Positions 16,502-24,966 of a DNA stretch of 64,000 nucleotides are shown here, in pieces. The notes beneath the pieces are model-generated. The model was not told where the DNA came from, did no database searches, and worked only from the letters and a program-made list of their open reading frames with translations. The stretch is from Candidatus Eiseniibacteriota bacterium (lineage in GTDB: Bacteria; Eisenbacteria; RBG-16-71-46; CAIMUX01), in NCBI GenBank assembly GCA_903844735.1, contig CAIMUX010000022.1, forward strand, positions 1-64,000, written 5' to 3'. The position numbers and the translations under genes were made by a program. Each line of letters starts with the position of its first letter. Positions within the stretch are counted from its first letter, which is position 1.

Positions 16502-17835
16502 ACGGCCCCAAACCGGCCCGGCCCGCGCGGCTCGCCTGGGAAGATCAGGCGGCCATGATGGCGCCCCTTCTGCGCGGCTGGGCCCTCCTGCGGGAGCGGG
16601 AGGGCGAACTACTCCGGCGGATGGCCGAGTTTCTGGAGCAGTCGTCCTGCGGCCGGGGTGCGGTCGATTCGGCGATGGATGCCGATGTGGAGACGGGCGC
16701 GCCACAGAGAGATCTTCCAGATGACCCCATGGTCCATCCCGCGGACGATCCCGAATGGATCGACCGGACGATTGAGGCGGTCCTGGCCGGCGCTTTCTCC
16801 CAGGAGTCCGAGCCGGAGGCGGCCGAGCTTCCGGCTGTGGACCTGCTGCTCCTGCGCAGCGGTGACACGTGGGTGGGTATGCCTTGGGATCGTGTCACCC
16901 GTCTAGGTTTGAGCGACGACGCTCAGTTGGCGCCGCCGTGCGTTCCTCTCTCTCTTCGCGAAATTCTCGGGCTCGGAAGAATGGGGGCCGGTCGTGACGA
17001 CGCGGCCGAACCCTATGGCCTGACGTGGGAGACCGCCGGCGGGCCGCGCTCGCTCTGCTGCGAAGTGCTTGGGGGCGTGCTGGTCGCCTCGGCCGCGGCG
17101 GCACGGGAGGTCGATCTCGTCTGGCTGCCCGACGACTCGGAGGCGGGTGGTCGACTGCTGCCTCTGGTTGAGTTCTTTGCCTCGCTCGGACGCGATGGCG
17201 ATCAGGATGTCGAAGTGCCTGACCTCGATCTCGATGACACGGATCGTGCGAGCAGTCCTTCGCAGGCGACGGCGGACCCTGTGTTTGCGGAATCTCCGCC
17301 TGCGCCGGCTCTTTCTCCCCCCATCACGGATGTTGCTCACGACGCGGGTTTGAACCCGCTCGCCGCAGATCCTTGGGAAACCGGGCCGCCCCGGCACTCT
17401 GAGCCGGACCACGGCGGCTCTCCCGGCGGCACGCGCCCCCTGCCGTGTCCCCGGGGGGGGGCGCGCTCGGCCCTGGTCTCCGTCCGGTATCTGCCGGCCA
17501 GGGTGGCCATCGCCCGCGCCCTTCGGTCCCACGGTTGGTTGGTGCTCGAAGCCGCCGATGCCGGGGAGTTGCCCGCCATGCTTCAGCGGGCCCATCACGC
17601 CGTCGTTTTCACTGAGGCGCCGGAACGGCCCGAACCGGGGTGGGCCAAGGGATTGGCTTCCGCCCAGGAGGACGGGACCCGGGTCATCGGCGTCGCCTCC
17701 CGTCTCCGAGGAGTCGCCGGAGACCCGTGGGCGAACCTGGGACCGATACCGCACCTGCTGTATCCATTCCAGGAGGCGGAGCTGGATAGACTTATCGAAC
17801 TGCCCGTACAGCCCGTACAGCCCGAGCGCCGGTAG
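16498..17835 (+). CDS. CheW-like domain protein with degenerate C-terminal receiver
   Basis: The 445-aa protein has three parts. The first 110 residues are helical and acidic. A CheW-like domain follows (VDLLLLRSGDTWVGMPWDRVTRL to VLVASAAAAREVDLVWLP). After a disordered Asp/Pro/Ser linker of about 100 residues comes a receiver-like fold (RSALVSVRYLPARVAIARALRSHGWLVLEA) that lacks the phospho-accepting Asp and acidic pocket. The family role would be scaffolding between a sensor and a kinase, but no CheA is encoded nearby. It may instead link the membrane protein upstream to the regulator downstream. A 272-bp gap without visible genes separates it from the next gene. Confidence 0.65.
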   Translation: MNGPKPARPARLAWEDQAAMMAPLLRGWALLREREGELLRRMAEFLEQSSCGRGAVDSAMDADVETGAPQRDLPDDPMVHPADDPEWIDRTIEAVLAGAFSQESEPEAAELPAVDLLLLRSGDTWVGMPWDRVTRLGLSDDAQLAPPCVPLSLREILGLGRMGAGRDDAAEPYGLTWETAGGPRSLCCEVLGGVLVASAAAAREVDLVWLPDDSEAGGRLLPLVEFFASLGRDGDQDVEVPDLDLDDTDRASSPSQATADPVFAESPPAPALSPPITDVAHDAGLNPLAADPWETGPPRHSEPDHGGSPGGTRPLPCPRGGARSALVSVRYLPARVAIARALRSHGWLVLEAADAGELPAMLQRAHHAVVFTEAPERPEPGWAKGLASAQEDGTRVIGVASRLRGVAGDPWANLGPIPHLLYPFQEAELDRLIELPVQPVQPERR

Positions 17836-18107
17836 GCACGAACCTCGCCTTCCTCCTCGCTCCTTGATCTCGCCCGCCACACCCATGAGAGTGGCCCTTT
17901 CGTGACGATGATGGGCTCCGGGGTTCTCCCGGGCCCGCGGGGTTCGTCCGACGGGGCCCCGCACCTCCCATGGTTTCGGCCCGCTTCGGGTGCCATCGAT
18001 CTCCCTCCCGATTTCGTGCGTCTCCCGGGTTCAGTTCCCGCTGCCGGCGGCCGAAACCATTTCTGTGTGACCGCTTGCCGGGCCGGATCGTCGGCCGGGA
18101 GAGATGC

Positions 18108-19673
18108 ATGCAGGAAGAAGCCCAGGCGAAACAAGAGACCATCCTCGTGGCGGACAACGACGCGCGCGTCGTTGAGCTTCTGCAGATCACGCTGTCGGGA
18201 CGCGGTTACCAGGTCCTGGTGGCCCACGATGGCGCGACCGCGCTGGGTCTCCTGCAGGAGCGACGTCCCGATCTGGTCGTCTTGGACACGCGGCTTCCGA
18301 TGAAGAGCGGCTACGCGGTTCTCGACACCGTGCGGAGGGACGAGGCGCTGAGTCACACGCCGGTCATTCTCATCTCGACCGACGCGGCCACCGAGAGCCG
18401 GCTGCAGGGGCTGCGCCTCGGCGCCGACGACTACCTAGTCAAGCCGTTTTCTCCGCGCGAGCTGATCATCCGCATCCGTCGCATCCTCGACCGGATGCAG
18501 GATCGCAATCTCCTCCTCCTCCGCAACGAAGTGTTGGAGGAAGAGGTCCGCCGCCATCGCGCGACGCTCCTGGCCATGCGAAACGAAATGGGCGATTCGT
18601 TGAACCGGATGGGCACGATGGTGGGCCAGGTGATCGAGCTCAGTCGCTATCGCTCCATCGACGAGATTCTCGATCGTTTCGTGGTGACGACGGCCGCCAA
18701 TCTCGACTACCGGCAGGTAGCCCTGCTGATTGCCGATCCCGACGGAAACTTCGCTCCTCGCACGTGGCGTGGAGTGTCCGATCCGGCGATCCGAAGCCTC
18801 ATCGTGCGCGTCGATGGGGCGGTGGCGCGTCTTTGCGCGGCGACGCGGCGGCCGGTGCGCACCGACGAGCTGGCCGAACTGCCGGAAGCCCATGAGGAAG
18901 TGCTGAGCCTCTCGGCGGCGGGGCTCACGCTCCTTGTGCCGGCCTTGGGGGATGATCGCCTTTTCGGGATCTTAGCCCTGGGCGAGCGCGGATCGGGGCC
19001 GGCGCTCGGCCGTTTCGACTCCAAGCTGTTGGAGATTCTCGGCCGCTCTATCGTCGCCGCGCTGCAAAACGCCGAGTCATTTGAGCGGGCGCAGCGGAGT
19101 TTCCTCGAGACGACGGCCGGGCTCATCGGCAACATTGAGGAGCGGTACCCGTGCATGGAGGGGCATTCCGAGCGGGTCACCCTCCTGTCGGTGAAGTTAG
19201 GGCAGGCGCTCGGGCTCGACGGTGAGGTGCTGCAGTCGCTTCGGTTCGGTGCTCTCCTCCACGACCTCGGGCAACTGGAGCAGTACCGCGAACTGCTGGA
19301 TCGCACCGTGATCCTGAGCCCTTCCGACCGAGTGCTGCATCGCCGTCGCACGGCGGAGCAGACGGTCCAGCTTCTCGGTCCCGGCGGGCAGGGCGCGGTT
19401 GGCGCGGTGGTGCGGCACCACCAGGAGTACTGGGACGGAACCGGCCTGCCGGATGGCTTACGCGGGACCGAGATTCCGCTGGGGGCGCGCATCGTGGCTT
19501 TGGCCAACGCCTGGGATGCGCTGATCCATGACCGTCCGCACCGGCCCGCCTATGGGCCGGAATCGGCGTTGCGGATCATCCGTGATCGGGCCGGACGGCA
19601 ATTCGATCCCGGATTGACGGACCTTCTGGCCCGGTTGATGGACAGGGTTCCGGCCGGGGTGCTCGTCCCGTGA
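18108..19673 (+). CDS. REC-GAF-HD-GYP response regulator (probable c-di-GMP phosphodiesterase)
   Basis: The 521-aa protein has an N-terminal receiver with an acidic pocket (D16/D18), phospho-acceptor Asp60 (VVLDTRLP) and Lys112 (VKPF). A helical linker, a GAF-like domain (about 180-325) and a C-terminal HD-GYP domain follow. The HD pair is in GALLHDLGQ (385-386) and the downstream His pair in HHQEYWDGTGLPDG (437-450), so the GYP triad reads GLP. HD-GYP enzymes hydrolyse c-di-GMP. ATG at 18108 follows GGGAGAG; a longer frame from 17970 adds an unrelated leader. The gene lies between the CheW-like and CheD-like genes, suggesting that phosphorylation is tied to c-di-GMP turnover. Confidence 0.88.
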   Translation: MQEEAQAKQETILVADNDARVVELLQITLSGRGYQVLVAHDGATALGLLQERRPDLVVLDTRLPMKSGYAVLDTVRRDEALSHTPVILISTDAATESRLQGLRLGADDYLVKPFSPRELIIRIRRILDRMQDRNLLLLRNEVLEEEVRRHRATLLAMRNEMGDSLNRMGTMVGQVIELSRYRSIDEILDRFVVTTAANLDYRQVALLIADPDGNFAPRTWRGVSDPAIRSLIVRVDGAVARLCAATRRPVRTDELAELPEAHEEVLSLSAAGLTLLVPALGDDRLFGILALGERGSGPALGRFDSKLLEILGRSIVAALQNAESFERAQRSFLETTAGLIGNIEERYPCMEGHSERVTLLSVKLGQALGLDGEVLQSLRFGALLHDLGQLEQYRELLDRTVILSPSDRVLHRRRTAEQTVQLLGPGGQGAVGAVVRHHQEYWDGTGLPDGLRGTEIPLGARIVALANAWDALIHDRPHRPAYGPESALRIIRDRAGRQFDPGLTDLLARLMDRVPAGVLVP

Positions 19674-19710
19674 AGCGGGTCGACGACCGACCGGAGACGG
19701 AGGACCGGCA

Positions 19711-20190
19711 TTGGTGGTAGAGGTGGGACACATGATCTTGGTGGGGCTGGGTGAGATGTACCTCACGCAGGGTGATGGAAGAGTGCTGGTGGCGCGCTGT
19801 CTCGGCTCGAGCGCGGCGGTGGCCGTCCACGACCCACAGACCGGGGTGGCCGGACTCCTGCACTGGATGCTGCCCGCGTCCAGCATCGACCCATCCAGAG
19901 CTGAACGGAACCCCTACCTCTTCATCGACACGGGTCTGCCGCGGTTCCTTGATTCGGCGGTGAAGCGGGGCGCGCGCCGAGCCGAACTCACCGCCTGTCT
20001 CGCGGGCGGGGCCGCACTGCCCGATGGTGGCGAGTATGACGTCGGGAGTCGGAACCGCGACGAGGCGCTGAAGATCCTGGCGCGGGAGGGCCTTGTGATT
20101 CGACAGGAGGAAACCGGTGGCACGGTCGTGCGCGAGTTGAGTCTGGAGATGGGGCCCGGCCAGTTCGCCGTGCGCAGCCTGAACCTGTAG
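19711..20190 (+). CDS. cheD: CheD-like protein lacking the catalytic cysteine
   Basis: CheD deamidates receptor glutamines using a Cys-His-Thr triad. This 159-aa protein has the fold signature LGSSAAVAVHDPQTGVAGLL, then HWMLP, but the invariant Cys of LGSC is Ser34. His51 is retained. The rest matches CheD: FIDTGLPRFLDSAVKRGARRAEL, AGGAAL and the EETGGTVVRELSLE end. It may therefore act as a binding partner or decoy rather than as a deamidase; Cys30, four residues earlier, is unlikely to substitute. TTG at 19711 follows GGAGG with a 7-base spacing. No chemoreceptor or CheC is encoded here. Confidence 0.85.
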   Translation: MVVEVGHMILVGLGEMYLTQGDGRVLVARCLGSSAAVAVHDPQTGVAGLLHWMLPASSIDPSRAERNPYLFIDTGLPRFLDSAVKRGARRAELTACLAGGAALPDGGEYDVGSRNRDEALKILAREGLVIRQEETGGTVVRELSLEMGPGQFAVRSLNL

Positions 20191-20206
20191 GAGAATGGGA
20201 GGAGCG

Positions 20207-21049
20207 ATGCTGGAGCACGAGACGATCCTGGCCGGGTTGAAGAACCTGCCGGCGGCCCCGCTGGTACTGGTCCGGATCCTCATGATCATGGATGATCCCA
20301 AGACGGGCTCGAACGAGCTGATCGAGGCGGTCGAGCTCGACCCGGGTGTGACCGCGAATGTCTTGCGCATGTGCAACTCCACGTACTACGCGGGCACGCG
20401 GCAGCTCTCCACGCTGCAAGAGGCGGTCCACCGTCTCGGCATGCGGACCATCCAACAGATGGTGACGATGCGGGAGAGCGAGTCGTTGCTGGGCGGAGCA
20501 CATGAGGGGTATGGCCTGGCAGCGGGAGATCTCTGGAGGCACTCCGTCTCCACCGCCCTGGCCTGCCGGCTGCTCGCGCACCGTGTGGGCTACCCTCGTG
20601 TCTCTGTCGCTTTCACCGGCGGCCTTCTCCACGACCTCGGGAAGATCGTCCTCGACGTCTTCCTGCGGAAGCGCTACCAGGAAGTGCGTGCCCGGGTGGA
20701 GCAGGGCGCAACCTTCCAGGATGCCGAGCGGGAGGTGTTCGGCGTCGAGCACGCCGATCTCGGGGCGCGCATTGCCGAGAAGTGGGGTTTCCCGGAGTCA
20801 CTGATGCGGGCCATGCGCTACCATCACCAGCCCGAGGAGGCGGACGGCGATAACGACCTCTGTGCCCTCGTCCATCTCGGGGACTCCCTTTCGCACTGGC
20901 TCGGCGTCGGGTTGGGCCGCCCCGGCCTGGCGAACCGGTTTGCCGCGTCGGCCGTGCGCATGTTCTCGCTCCAGCCGGAGGATCTCGATCGGATCCTCAT
21001 CGAGCTGGTGGAGAAGTTCGAGGAGACGGAGCAGAGCCTGGCGGCGTGA
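20207..21049 (+). CDS. HDOD-domain signalling protein
   Basis: The 280-aa protein is almost entirely an HDOD domain, a HD-superfamily output module common in bacterial signalling. Characteristic segments are LPAAPLVLVRILMIMDDP, IEAVELDPGVTANVLRMCNS, LQEAVHRLGMRTIQQMV, FTGGLLHDLGKIVLD and MRAMRYHHQPEEAD. HDOD proteins usually lack enzymatic activity and act through protein contacts, often in motility or c-di-GMP circuits. ATG at 20207 follows GGGAGGAGCG; the in-frame GTG at 20195 does not. It is the last gene of the operon-like series that starts at 15512 and follows cheD by 16 bp. Confidence 0.85.
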   Translation: MLEHETILAGLKNLPAAPLVLVRILMIMDDPKTGSNELIEAVELDPGVTANVLRMCNSTYYAGTRQLSTLQEAVHRLGMRTIQQMVTMRESESLLGGAHEGYGLAAGDLWRHSVSTALACRLLAHRVGYPRVSVAFTGGLLHDLGKIVLDVFLRKRYQEVRARVEQGATFQDAEREVFGVEHADLGARIAEKWGFPESLMRAMRYHHQPEEADGDNDLCALVHLGDSLSHWLGVGLGRPGLANRFAASAVRMFSLQPEDLDRILIELVEKFEETEQSLAA

Positions 21050-21076
21050 AGGGATGAGCGACACGGGCCGGGTCGA

Positions 21077-24000
21077 TCATCCCCGAATCGCGACAGTCGC
21101 CGGAAGCTCGCGGATCACGATGCGTCCGGCTTCGTCCATGTGAGCCGGTCGGCCGTTGACCGTGGCCCGAGATGGCCGCTCTCGGTGTTTCGGAACCTGA
21201 GGCTCCGAGGTCCGAGGCAGTGCGACCACGATGCCTCCGGATGGGATGCGGAGCCCTTCCTCGATCGTCATGGTGACGGCCATTCCGGCATGTGATGCGT
21301 TCCGGTCCGAAGGCACTCGGTCCGTCCCGCCGCCCCCCCGGCCATCGGTGCCGGCGGCCTCAGCCGTGTAACTCAGCCGCCCATACGGCGTCGCCAGGTT
21401 CCTCACTTGCACACCACCCTCGGCGATCAGCCAGTCGAACGGCACTCCCGCCGCAAGCACGAGCGTGCTGTCCTCCTCCCGATCGTAGGCGAGCAGGTCG
21501 AGGGCCGAGCGCACGAAGTCGGAGCCGCACCAGGTGTGCGGAAGGTCGCCGATGAAACGCTGTGCCGTCGAGTCGCTCCAAACGACTTCGGCCCACTGCC
21601 TCCACGCGGGAGGTGAACGGTGATCGAGGAAGAAGGCGAGCAGGTCCTGAGCGCGGTCTCGCCAACCCAGCCTGACGAACGCCCCGATGTTGCGCATCTC
21701 GTAAGGGGTGAACGCCTCCCAGGGTTTGCCGTCACGGCGTTCGCGGAAGAACTCCCAGTACTTTTCGAAGGTGCGCTCCAGGGCCCCCGGCGGGGTGATT
21801 CCCGTCGCGGCACAGGGGGAGAAGGCGATCGTGGTCGAGGTGGCGTCGAAGTCGCCCAGATCCGCGCAGCCAGGGACGTAGTCGATGTTGTGTGCGCGCA
21901 AGGCCGCGGTCAGGGAGGCCCGCAAGTCGGCCGTGAACTCGTCGCGGTCGCGCGCCAGACGGTCGGCGTCCGAAGTCAGCCCCAACTCCCGGGCAAGAAA
22001 CGCGGCGTCCCGCAATCCGCGCAGCGCGAAGAAATCGTCCCAGTACGAATGCATCGGCTTGGCCGAGTATCCTTCGTGGCTGATCGAGGGAGGGAGCAAT
22101 CCGAGGAACTGCTCCTGTCCGGGCTGACGCCACTCGTCCGTGCGCCGTTGCGCGCGAAGGGTGTCGATGTAGGCCGCCGCTCTCGCCACGGCCGGCCAGA
22201 CGCGCCGCGCAGTCTCGCGGTCGCCGGTGTAACGGTAGTATTCCGCAGCGAGGTAGATCATCTCCCCGTGACTGTCGTGCTCGGGGACCGGATCCGCGCC
22301 TCGGTGATCGATACAGCAGGGAACCTTGCCGTCGGGATACTGGAAGCCGACGAACCAGAGAAGGAAATCGCGCACGATCTCGGCCTTACCGAGCCGCAGG
22401 AGCGCGGTGGAAGTCAAAGCGCCATCCCGGATCCAGGATCTGTCATAGGAGCGGGAGCCCGGCTGGATCGCCGCCCCGTCGCGGTTGATCAGGATCCAGG
22501 CGAGTTGCGCGCGGATGGAGGCCGCGATCTCTCGGCCCCGTGGCGTGGGGAGCACGATTTGTACAGAATCAACATCCCGGCGCCAGGCGGCCTGTACTGC
22601 ACGCTGGGCAGCGTCCGGTGAGGTGGTGACGTTCGCCTCCCGCGGCGGGCCCTGAAGCGGGACCTGCGCGGCGATCTCACGCTCCTCGCCGGGGTCCAGT
22701 TCCAGTCGATAGGCGATGGCTCCTGACGCCCTTTCGAAGGGGTCTTGCACGCTCTGCGCCTCGGGGACGCGATCGTAGCGCAGGAAATCGGCGGTGAGGT
22801 CGCCCTGGTCGAAGGACAGGGCGCCGAAACCGGACGGGGTGGTCAGAAGGAGAAGGCCCTGCCCGGGTTTGTTGCCGACCCCGGACGAAGCGGCCGGGGA
22901 AACCAAGGCCCGACCGGGTTGATCGGCCGACTCGTCTCTTCGGGCTGCGTTGACCAGAACGGTCCGCCCTTCGCGCCGAATGCTGGAGATCGGTGCGAAG
23001 CCTCCCGGCATGTTCAAGAACTGCGCGGGCGGGTTGACTTGGAACGGGCGCAGCGCGAGGTACAGCGTGGCGGATCGCGACGTCGTCCCCACATTGCGGA
23101 CGAGGTAGCGGGCGACAATCGCGCTGTCGGTGGCAAAGGCCGTCACGCACAGCCGAAGATCCTTCTCTTGCTTGTCCGGGCTGAGGATCGGCGGATCGCC
23201 CTCGATCGCCCGCCGATGATCCTCCTCTCGCCCCTCCGCGAGGGGAATCGGCAGATCCCCGTCGAGCAAACTGGGGCGGAACCGCAGCTCGTTCCAGGTG
23301 AGGAGCCGGCCTGCGGCGTAAAGGAACGGCTCGATGGACCAGCACGCCTTGCCCGCTTCCAGCCGGCCGTCCGTGTCGAAGAGGCCTTCGTGGACGTTGC
23401 CGTTGCCCGGGCCGACCAGTGTCCATTGCACCGGTTCTCCGAGGATGCCGCGGGGGTACAGCCCGCGCGGGGCCTCGCGGGCGAGTTGGCGGAAGAACGC
23501 TTCGGGGGACGCTCCCCACTCCAACGGCATCACCGTGAGTTCCCGAAGCTCGACGCCTTGAGACTCTCCGCCTCGATCCTCCTGGATACGGATGAACCGC
23601 GCCTCCGATTCCGGCAGAGGCAGCGGATCCCGTGCGCCGTTCGAGCCGCGCACCGTGCGGGCCGTGCGCCATTCGGTGCCCTCCAGTGAAATCTCAACGT
23701 CGTAGTTCTGTGGATGACGACCCCGCCCCCAATCAAGAACGAGGCCCCCGAACTCCCGCTCGACCCCCAGATCGACAGTGAGAGCGGGGGACCTGTCTGT
23801 GGGTGCGCTCCGCCATGCGGTGAGGGTGTCGCCGTCGATGGCGGCGCTCGGCGAGCCGTCCTCGGGCGAAGCCGCGGAAAGGCCGGAGGCGGCTGTGGGC
23901 GCGGATGTCGAGGCGATGACGGGTGGGTGCGTCGCGGCCCCGACGGGTGCGTGTGTCGTCGTCGCCGCCGACGCGGATGACGACGCTGTGGCGGTCGGCG

Positions 24001-24706
24001 GCGGCAAGATCGCTCCGGGAGGTGGCAACTCCCGGAGCTCCAGGTCATCGATCCAGATCGTCCCCTCGCCGCCCGTCGCCGCGGTGACCACGATCTCCAG
24101 AGACGCGACCCTGCTGATGTCGCCGCCTCCCGCTGGACCCCAGGCGAAAGCGATCTGCCGCTTCTTGATCGTGACCTGCTCCCACGCTTCGGGCCAGCGG
24201 AGGTCCCGGTGAACATTCCACCAGACGTTCTCTCCGCTCGCATCGATGAGCTTGAATTCGAGCGTGTTCACCGGGGCGCGGCCGCGCAGCCGGAAGCTGA
24301 AGGCGTAGTTCGCGGGCAGAGCGAGATCGAGTTTCCGGCGTGCGATCGCCCAGCCTCCACCGGAGAAGCGGAAGTCGAGGCGCATAACGTTGCCGTGTGG
24401 TCCGGTTTCGGGAGCGAGGGTCATCTCCACGCCCGCGGCCGGGTGGGCGGTCCACGCGGCAAGGCCGTTGTCGAAGTTGTCGAGGACGGTCGAGGTCGAG
24501 GCTGCCACGACGGAACCGGCAAACATTCCTAGCCCGACGGTGGCCGCCGCCAGGCCGTGGATGATCAGAGGATGCCCCGCGTGCCGGCCGGCCGTACGAT
24601 TCGTTTCATGGGTCGTCTCGACGCTCGGAGTGACGAGCCGCCATAGATTCTTGCTCCAACGGATAGCGGCACTTCGACCTCGATCGATGTGGATGGAACG
24701 AATCAT
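21077..24706 (-). CDS. large secreted F5/8C-domain, six-hairpin glycosidase-like protein
   Basis: The 1209-aa exported protein begins with an unusually long N-region before a hydrophobic stretch (GLAAATVGLGMFAGSVVAAS). A carbohydrate-binding-like beta-sandwich (DNFDNGLAAWTAHP to GTIWIDDLELREL) follows, then an Ala/Thr/Pro linker. Next comes a discoidin/F5-8C-like domain (AIDGDTLTAWRS, LTVDLGVEREFGGLVLDWG), a beta-rich domain, and a helical-barrel region of the six-hairpin glycosidase type. The barrel has acidic candidates in SYDRSWIRDGA and PEHDSHGEMIYLAAEYYRYTGD. Relatives are annotated as glycogen-debranching-like or unknown; the substrate is open. ATG at 24706 has GGAGG 4 bases upstream; ATG at 24736 is the alternative. 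It lies about 13 kb from the glucan locus. Confidence 0.75.
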   Translation of the reverse strand: MIRSIHIDRGRSAAIRWSKNLWRLVTPSVETTHETNRTAGRHAGHPLIIHGLAAATVGLGMFAGSVVAASTSTVLDNFDNGLAAWTAHPAAGVEMTLAPETGPHGNVMRLDFRFSGGGWAIARRKLDLALPANYAFSFRLRGRAPVNTLEFKLIDASGENVWWNVHRDLRWPEAWEQVTIKKRQIAFAWGPAGGGDISRVASLEIVVTAATGGEGTIWIDDLELRELPPPGAILPPPTATASSSASAATTTHAPVGAATHPPVIASTSAPTAASGLSAASPEDGSPSAAIDGDTLTAWRSAPTDRSPALTVDLGVEREFGGLVLDWGRGRHPQNYDVEISLEGTEWRTARTVRGSNGARDPLPLPESEARFIRIQEDRGGESQGVELRELTVMPLEWGASPEAFFRQLAREAPRGLYPRGILGEPVQWTLVGPGNGNVHEGLFDTDGRLEAGKACWSIEPFLYAAGRLLTWNELRFRPSLLDGDLPIPLAEGREEDHRRAIEGDPPILSPDKQEKDLRLCVTAFATDSAIVARYLVRNVGTTSRSATLYLALRPFQVNPPAQFLNMPGGFAPISSIRREGRTVLVNAARRDESADQPGRALVSPAASSGVGNKPGQGLLLLTTPSGFGALSFDQGDLTADFLRYDRVPEAQSVQDPFERASGAIAYRLELDPGEEREIAAQVPLQGPPREANVTTSPDAAQRAVQAAWRRDVDSVQIVLPTPRGREIAASIRAQLAWILINRDGAAIQPGSRSYDRSWIRDGALTSTALLRLGKAEIVRDFLLWFVGFQYPDGKVPCCIDHRGADPVPEHDSHGEMIYLAAEYYRYTGDRETARRVWPAVARAAAYIDTLRAQRRTDEWRQPGQEQFLGLLPPSISHEGYSAKPMHSYWDDFFALRGLRDAAFLARELGLTSDADRLARDRDEFTADLRASLTAALRAHNIDYVPGCADLGDFDATSTTIAFSPCAATGITPPGALERTFEKYWEFFRERRDGKPWEAFTPYEMRNIGAFVRLGWRDRAQDLLAFFLDHRSPPAWRQWAEVVWSDSTAQRFIGDLPHTWCGSDFVRSALDLLAYDREEDSTLVLAAGVPFDWLIAEGGVQVRNLATPYGRLSYTAEAAGTDGRGGGGTDRVPSDRNASHAGMAVTMTIEEGLRIPSGGIVVALPRTSEPQVPKHRERPSRATVNGRPAHMDEAGRIVIRELPATVAIRG

Positions 24707-24966
24707 GGCGCCTCCGATCGTCTGAGCCCGACTCACATTCTATCCGGGACGCACGCTGAGATCTATGCACGGCATCCCGGCCCTGATCGGGGCACCGGTA
24801 GCCGCGACCGCCGGTAGGTGGTGCGTCCCACCATCAAGGAGATGTTCGATGAGATCCGAGAATGACCGCCACCGCGATCAGTGCTAGCATGCCCACGGTT
24901 CAAGAGCGTCGCCGACGCTCGTTCTTGGGTCCACGTCCCCGAGCCGGCACCTGACGGGAGGTCATG

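Noticed and set aside
17836-18107. Extension of the HD-GYP regulator from an ATG at 17970
   Set aside because: The added 46 residues are not receiver-like and the ATG at 18108 has a good ribosome-binding site and normal domain start.
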